Source: Antennarius striatus
Lineage: Eukaryota > Chordata > Actinopteri > Lophiiformes > Antennariidae
Reading direction: 5' to 3'
DNA: 64,000 bases
NCBI RefSeq assembly: GCF_040054535.1
Contig: NC_090787.1
Location: forward strand, 21,475,001-21,539,000
Part shown: piece by piece, positions 58,050-64,000 of the stretch
How positions within the stretch are numbered: the first letter of the stretch is position 1
How the letters are laid out: every line of letters begins with the position of its first letter
Notes under the pieces: generated by a model
What the model saw: only the letters and a program-made list of their open reading frames with translations
The model's database searches: none
What the model was told of the DNA's origin: nothing
Position numbers and translations under genes: made by a program

Positions 58050-61000
58050 CCCCCCTGTTCATGTTGAATGAAGTTTTTGGTCATGACTAGCTTCACAGCA
58101 GCTGTTCATTTGTCAGTGAACACTTGCTCTGAGCAGTGCCAAACATCGCTCACCCTCCTCTCTGATTGGTCCACATCTTGGCTCAGGGTTTGATGTGTGA
58201 TAGGGAGGGGATGGTTTCCACGCTGCTACTGAACACAGACACACATGTGGTTTCAGTCTACAAATCCTGGTTTAAAGAGAAATAAGAAATCAAATGTTTA
58301 TTTTTTATGTGTCTTATTACCTGTTTCTTTGTCTGTTTTTCATCAGGATTAAACAAAAAGTCAGGAACAGATTTGTATGTAGGTTTTAGGAGATGTTATG
58401 GCCCACTGAACAATTAATTTGATCTGGATGACAACTAAGTCGTGTTGGCAGAGGTGTTTGGTCCCTGAATGATGTCTAGAAACCAGTATTGTCAGTCATT
58501 CATTTGTGTTTTTAAGGTCCAGTTTATAGGATTTTAAATCATATTGTTGCTGATTACAACAATATGATTCCTCCTGCTCCCATGCTATGAGTGGATACTA
58601 CTGTATACATTATGGTGGCTACAAAATACACATACTTTGTATATGAAAGACTTTTTAAAGAGTAAAATTTTTAAATAGTCATTCTGAACCGCAGAAAAAT
58701 TGTGATCTTTTACATGTTATTTGGCATTTCTGCCATAACCAGTTGAGTGACATTTCTAAATACCACACAAATGGACATTTAAATGTAATCTTGATGTAAT
58801 TTTAATCAACAAAGATATTTATCCCAAAGAGCATATTAGGATATTGGTGGCAATTAAAATTCAAAATTGGCAATTAGTAATAATATTGAAATGGCATGCT
58901 CAATTCCATTCAGCTGATTTAATTCAATTTATTTGAATATCTGTAGTCTTACATGAAACGCAACATGACTACAAATGAATTCTTCATTGAACTAGCCTCT
59001 GCTTGTTTCAAGGGTCAATTCACCAAATGACACATTTCCTATTTATGTGTGCAAATTGTACCTGTGACGTCCGGATATACTTTAAGTGTATTGTATTTTT
59101 TCAAGTGCCTCTCTAGATATTGTTAGACCCACATTAAATGTCATGAATTCCTATATCAATCTCTAAATGATAACGCTTAAACAGAGATCCCCCACCCCCC
59201 ATGTGTGAGCCTTTCGAATGTACAGTAACACCACACAGGCCAAGAGTAAAACTGAAACCAGGCCGTTTATCCTGGTGCATCTTAAATCACGTTATTCCTC
59301 CTCACCAGGAGAAAAAACAGGCTGTTATAAAAATCACATGGGAGCCACTTCCTGCTCACCACAGTCAGAGCGATCAAACAGACGTATTCTAATGATCCCT
59401 GACTAAATTGTCAGATGATATCCTCCAGGGTGCGATGATGCTTTACATTACTGTAGACAGATCGATGGGGAGGCTGACATGAGAGGCCTGTGCAGAGGTG
59501 GGGGGAGCTGGAGAGGCTGGAGCGCACTGGTCTGACTGGTGATCCCACAGTGAGTCCGTCTGACCTCACAGCACACGCGTGTGTAAGTCTACAGCATACA
59601 TGTAAATTGCTTAAATAATGGCAGCCACCCCTTGTCTTGCATGTTAAGTACAGGCCTACTGTACAGGTGTGTGAGTGTTCTACGGCTTCCTGTACGACAG
59701 TAAATGTGTTTCAGCATTTACAACACCTGCAGTGACTGATCTTTAAATGATGACGTCACAAAATCATAGATCAACGTTAAAAACAGTCAATCAAGAACCA
59801 TTTTGTTTCAAAGTGGTCCACATCCCTGAGGAACTAGTGTCCACACACACCTGACAACACCTGGGGGCCACAAGACCAGCCATTAAAGCAGATTCATGCT
59901 GTAATTCAGACGCGAACCCCACAGATGATGTAGTTTATGTAAATGAACTGGTTTACACTACCGCTCACTTTACACCATATAAACAGACTTTTGATTAGAA
60001 CTCATTCAGACTGCGTTCAGCTGTGACTTTGATTCGTTGTTCATAAAAGCACATTATTGTAGGAAAAAGATGATGTCCAGGGATTGGGTAAGACAGACTA
60101 TGACAGACCAACACAATGCATTTTTAGATCAAAAGGAAGTGAAACTATTATCACACAATTCACTAATAAGAATATATCACTCTTTTCCTTTAAGTTCACC
60201 CTCACAGGATCCAATCATAAATTAGAGTTAAATACTCTTCGTTGTGGTAGGACTGTTGCTGGTACCTTGTGTTGCAGTCCACTAAAGATGGTTTATTGGC
60301 AAACAGTGTCTAACACCTGTGAGTGTGGTCAACACTATATTGAGCAACTAATGGGTCCACTTTCAAACACTGGCAGACAAACTGACTTCTGCCATTTGTG
60401 CTGGGAGGGAGTCACGCTGACAGATGCACGGGCGATTAAACCCAGCATCTTAAGCATGAGCAGCACAAAGCAGAGGTGGACAGCTTGTTCCAAATTAATT
60501 TTAGCATCTCTGTGTCTTTACATGTAAAGTTCAATTCTTCCATTTGAGACAAATTTCTCTCTCCACAACCTCCACCTGGCAAAGACAGACATATTCATGT
60601 GGGAACAATGTTCCCTCACTCTGTGATGGAAAACTTTTAAATCCACAGAGAAAAGTCATCCTGCAGTGGAAACAGTAGTCATGAGCACCACTGAATGGCC
60701 CCCTGTCCCCAGAGAGGAAGGAACAAAACAGATAGCCACTGTAAACATAAAATAATTGATCCAAATATTCTGTCAAACTAATGATAAATATTTTTAGGAA
60801 AAAAAGAATAAAAAAAAAATCCCTATTAAAAAGATGTTTAATGGTGATTTCTAACTGTGTCATATTAGCTTTTATTATGAATATCCACAGTTTAAATCAA
60901 TCCACTGGGCTTCTAGAAAGTTCCTTGAATACGATTCACCCCTCATCTAAGAGATTTCTTCAATTCTATAATCATGAATGATTATAAATATACATGTATT
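58050..61000. other. Gene-poor stretch, right part
   Basis: AT-rich, no exon or repeat family recognised. Confidence 0.45.
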
Positions 61001-61006
61001 ACTATG

Positions 61007-61136
61007 TATTATTATTATTACTATTATTATTATTATTATTACTATTATTATTACTATTAATGATAATTTCATGTTAACATTGCTTTATTTAAAGCAATGT
61101 TAACATGAAATTTTTCAAAATTTATTTTGAAAAATG

Positions 61137-61198
<62 letters not shown>
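61007..61198. repeat. Mirror microsatellites flanking two perfect palindromes
   Basis: (TTA)n at 61007-61060 and (AAT)n at 61138-61198 are reverse complements of each other. Between them lie a perfect 23-bp inverted repeat with a 2-base loop (61065-61087 and 61090-61112) and an overlapping 11-bp one (61110-61120 and 61125-61135). The whole 190 bp can fold back on itself. Confidence 0.9.
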
Positions 61199-61199
<1 letters not shown>

Positions 61200-61489
61200 C
61201 GAAATGTTTACAAATATCCCACCGATCAACTCTGATGCGTAAGCCCTGTTTAATGTCTTACAGGAGGCATCCGGCTCAGGTGAGTCTCCACACCTGTGAC
61301 TTTCCATCTGCGCGTCATTTGTCGGTTGTGGATGCTCGACGCAGCACCAACTTCAGGAAGTGGGATGAAGAAAGATGTCACGTCAGGTTGAAATGGGAGG
61401 AAAGGCGAACGCAGACCGAGGAATTCACGCCGAAACGGCTTTGGGACAAGAAGCCCAGCCGGATCATTAACATTTCGGAGAGCATCAGT

Positions 61490-62234
61490 GAGACGACGGC
61501 GCAGTAACCACGTGTTTACGTCATGGAAAGCCGATGTTCCAGTGTAACCCCTCCTCCCGGTCTATTTCCAACTGAGGTCCGACGCGCAGGAGGATTCGTG
61601 CGTTTCCCTGAGCGCGCCGCACTTTTGGAGATGTTGCGGTGCTGAGCAGGCGTCAGGATCACATCCCAGAACGGGAGGACACGCACACCTCAGGAATCAC
61701 GGACCCCCCCATTCCGCTGTTAACGGCAGCGCTGCAGCGGGTGGAACTGTTGGAGACGCACACTGACCTCCCCGGAGCGGCTCCCGGTACTACTGAACGG
61801 TGCCGTTTGGTCGGGGCTGTCACTGCAGCAGTGTGAGCAGAGGATGCGTCCTCCTTCGGCCGTGATGCTGAGCAGATCCACCCTCCTCTCCTCACACTCA
61901 TCAACTAACAGGCAATGATTTCCTGCGCGGAAACCCACCGTGTTCCACTTGTGTTTTCACGGTAGTTGTGTTTGTTTACCGGCAGCCCGTCTCCTCCCGC
62001 TGCGACACATGCAATCTGTAGAGTGTATTTTCTATTATCGACTGTCCTTTTTACGCCAGGAGGAAACACACCGTGATCACCAACTGGGACAGGCACTGAC
62101 TTGGATTCTGGAGCTATTTTTCTATCAGACAGTTGTCCTGGAGAAGTGATCCAATTGTGTTATTATTATGCAACCGCAAGGAACTCCTGTACATCTGGGT
62201 GTTTAAGCCTCTGGATTGCTCTTCGCCCAAATCA
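61490..62234 (+). promoter_or_regulatory. fgf14 1B promoter and 5-prime UTR candidate
   Basis: CpG-rich compared with the flanks (for example ccgctgttaacggcagcgct near 61715). Includes an E-box CACGTG at 61509-61514 and TTACGTCA at 61516-61523, a bZIP/CRE-type site, side by side. Position directly upstream of the fgf14 exon supports the call. Confidence 0.55.
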
Positions 62235-62325
62235 ATGTGGTTTCTGTGGAACATTTTCAGCAAAGGAACGCATATGCTGCAGTGTCTTTGTGGCAAGAGT
62301 CTCAAGAAAAACAAGAATCCAAGTG
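62235..62325 (+). CDS. fgf14: Fibroblast growth factor 14, first coding exon (1B type), partial
   Basis: The exon encodes MWFLWNIFSKGTHML followed by QCLCGKSLKKNKNPS and ends in a GTAAG donor after one base of the next codon. This is near-identical to the 1B N-terminus of mammalian FGF14, and the phase-1 donor is as expected for joining the beta-trefoil core. FGF14 is an intracellular, non-secreted FGF homologous factor that binds voltage-gated sodium channels and tunes their gating at the axon initial segment. The remaining exons lie beyond the right edge. In the same frame upstream, from about 62148, LLLCNRKELLYIWVFKPLDC and SSPKS resemble the residues preceding MWF in the human isoform, but no ATG opens that frame after the stop at 62097. 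Confidence 0.9.
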
Positions 62326-62364
62326 GTAAGATCCCCATCAGACCTGCTCCTGTCTCCCCCCGTC

Positions 62365-62367
<3 letters not shown>

Positions 62368-62419
<52 letters not shown>
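62368..62419. repeat. (GT)n microsatellite
   Basis: About 26 TG units in the first fgf14 intron, about 45 bp after the donor. Confidence 0.96.
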
Positions 62420-62606
62420 TCCTGCGTTATTGGTTTGTTTGTTGCACTGGTGATAGATCTGCAATCATATTAATGCAGTGAGTGGATCATGCAGAGGCGC
62501 AGGGAGGGGGTACAACTTCTCCTGTGCAGCTACTACCCCGGCCAGACCAGACACAAAAGCCCCCCTGCATCACCAAAGCACCGTGATGCCCTAACTTTTT
62601 AAACAG

Positions 62607-62608
<2 letters not shown>

Positions 62609-62684
<76 letters not shown>
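62609..62684. repeat. (CA)n microsatellite
   Basis: About 38 CA units, complementary to the GT tract 190 bp upstream; the two could pair in the transcript. Confidence 0.96.
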
Positions 62685-62686
<2 letters not shown>

Positions 62687-62699
62687 GCCACGCACATGT

Positions 62700-63670
62700 G
62701 TTCTCTCCAACGTGATTCCTCATAACCAGATTACTCCATCCTGGGGTTTACTGCAGCAGTACCCCCCCCTGCAACACCACTTCTCCATGAAATGGGTTAC
62801 TCACTGTGTTTTAACACGCCAGTCGAGCAGACAGATCACTATCCATCCCATCATTCCTCACATGGACCTGGTGACATGTATATATAAAATTACAGGAGCA
62901 GTTAAGTTGATTTAATGCTGGGGAGGCCAGGACAGCCGAGGTGTGAATGCATGCAGACGGGGAACTGGCAGCGCTGCAATCATGCAAACCCTTTGCACCT
63001 GAACAGTCGACATCATTTTCATGCAAATTCTCGTGCAAAAGCGATCAATAAGGCCGCCCATCGGTGAAATATCTGGGAGCTCATTAAATCCACCAATGCG
63101 GAGCTGCAGTGAGTCAAGAATCTTTAATTCAACAGGCTGGTGCAGGTGTGAGAGAACACCCCGGGGTGGACAGCGTGTAGTGCGGTGACTTGTTACCTCA
63201 TGTGAGGGTTAGATTATGTGCTTAGATTATGTTAGATTATGTGCTCAGCAGCAGCACAGACCTCTGGTTCCTCCACGCTGAAACCACTGCAGTGTAGTAG
63301 ATCATCAGAGCCTCTGGACACCAGCAGTCGGTTCTCTACCTTCTGACACGCAGGCTGGTTTGTTTTTGAGGCTCACACGCGTGTGAGGTCATCGTGAACC
63401 TCAGTCTCTGCTAATTACTTTCATTTTAAGTAATGTTAACATGAATTTTGTCAACATGTAGCTTCAGGAGTCCCTGTTATGCAGACATTTCTAGATTCTT
63501 TCTAGACTCTGAAACAGGAGCAGGTCCTGAGTTGGCTGTAAATAAGAAGGTTGAAGTGACGAAACTGTTGCTCAGACTTGTAGCAGCAGACCTTCTTACC
63601 TGCTGCCCGGTTTAAGGAACGTATTCAGTTCACTGGTACTTAAATATGTAAGTGAACCAGTTACTAATAA
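62700..63670. other. fgf14 intron 1, no feature recognised
   Basis: No exon recognised. The 14-mer aatgttaacatgaa near 63432 also occurs in the palindrome at 61096-61109. Confidence 0.45.
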
Positions 63671-63675
63671 CATAA

Positions 63676-63888
63676 TGATATTGGGTTGGTGAGCAGAAGG
63701 TTGTGGGTTTGAATCTAGACCACAGACTGGTTTGTCTTCCTGCACCAGTCCAGAAACCTGCAGCCCAGTTGAACTGCTGGCTCCAGGTGTGAACCTGTTC
63801 ATGATTAGTTGTTTGATGTGTTCCTGTGATGAACTGGTAACCAGTTCAGGCTCAACTGGGATTAGCTCCAGCACCCCATGACCCTGGA
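63676..63888 (+). mobile_element. tRNA-derived SINE
   Basis: The head ttggtgagcagaaggttgtg with the B-box-like gtgggtttgaatctagacc is followed by a body and the tail tgggattagctccagcaccc, shared with other L2-tailed SINEs in the window. Confidence 0.65.
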
Positions 63889-64000
63889 TTACAACTAAAC
63901 TACTGCAGTAATCTGGAAGAAAGAACTCTCTAACCTTTAATAGGTAGTCGAGTTTAAATTACATTAATCTGATGTTCTGGTTTGTTCCAGTAAAATTATT

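Overview
This looks like chromosomal DNA of a teleost fish, probably a percomorph. Genes are split into many small exons with GT-AG introns, several only about 75 to 300 bp long. Simple repeats are dense, and the dispersed repeats are those common in fish: RTE and Rex1/L2-like LINEs, Tc1, Tigger, tRNA-derived SINEs and short inverted-repeat elements. All families were recognised by eye; no search was run.

Layout: positions 1-7188 hold no recognised gene, only repeats. Then come genes on the minus strand: asmtl (7189-14996, 14 exons, Maf-like plus O-methyltransferase halves), p2ry8 (16185-17733, a G protein-coupled receptor whose CDS is split by an intron), upf3a (20315-29231, 10 exons, nonsense-mediated decay factor), a small unrecognised two-exon gene in CpG-rich DNA (30066-30466, predicted N-myristoylated protein of 104 residues), cdc16 (31627-44447, 18 exons, APC/C subunit) and cfap97d2 (45130-46557, 6 exons, ciliary family). 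From 47237 to 53550 lies a dense block of transposons: a short inverted-repeat element, a Tc1 element interrupted by an RTE LINE, a hAT-like remnant and a second RTE fragment. A long gene-poor stretch follows. On the plus strand at the right edge sits a first coding exon of fgf14 (62235-62325, 1B type), which continues outside the window.

The exon joins were worked out by hand. Reading frame is kept across every junction: asmtl 670 aa, p2ry8 359 aa, upf3a 458 aa, cdc16 617 aa, cfap97d2 228 aa. The genes do not form one pathway. The neighbourhood joins genes found in human pseudoautosomal region 1 (ASMTL, P2RY8) to genes of human 13q33-q34 (UPF3A, CDC16, CFAP97D2, FGF14).

The most interesting points are: the small MGCTPS-starting gene in the CpG-rich DNA; a 1.4-kb minisatellite in the last upf3a intron that stays open in frame with the preceding exon, so intron retention would append about 554 repeat-derived residues; a perfect 21-bp hairpin just after an upf3a splice donor; a cluster of palindromic promoter motifs at upf3a; and the nested transposon insertion with a visible 19-bp target duplication.
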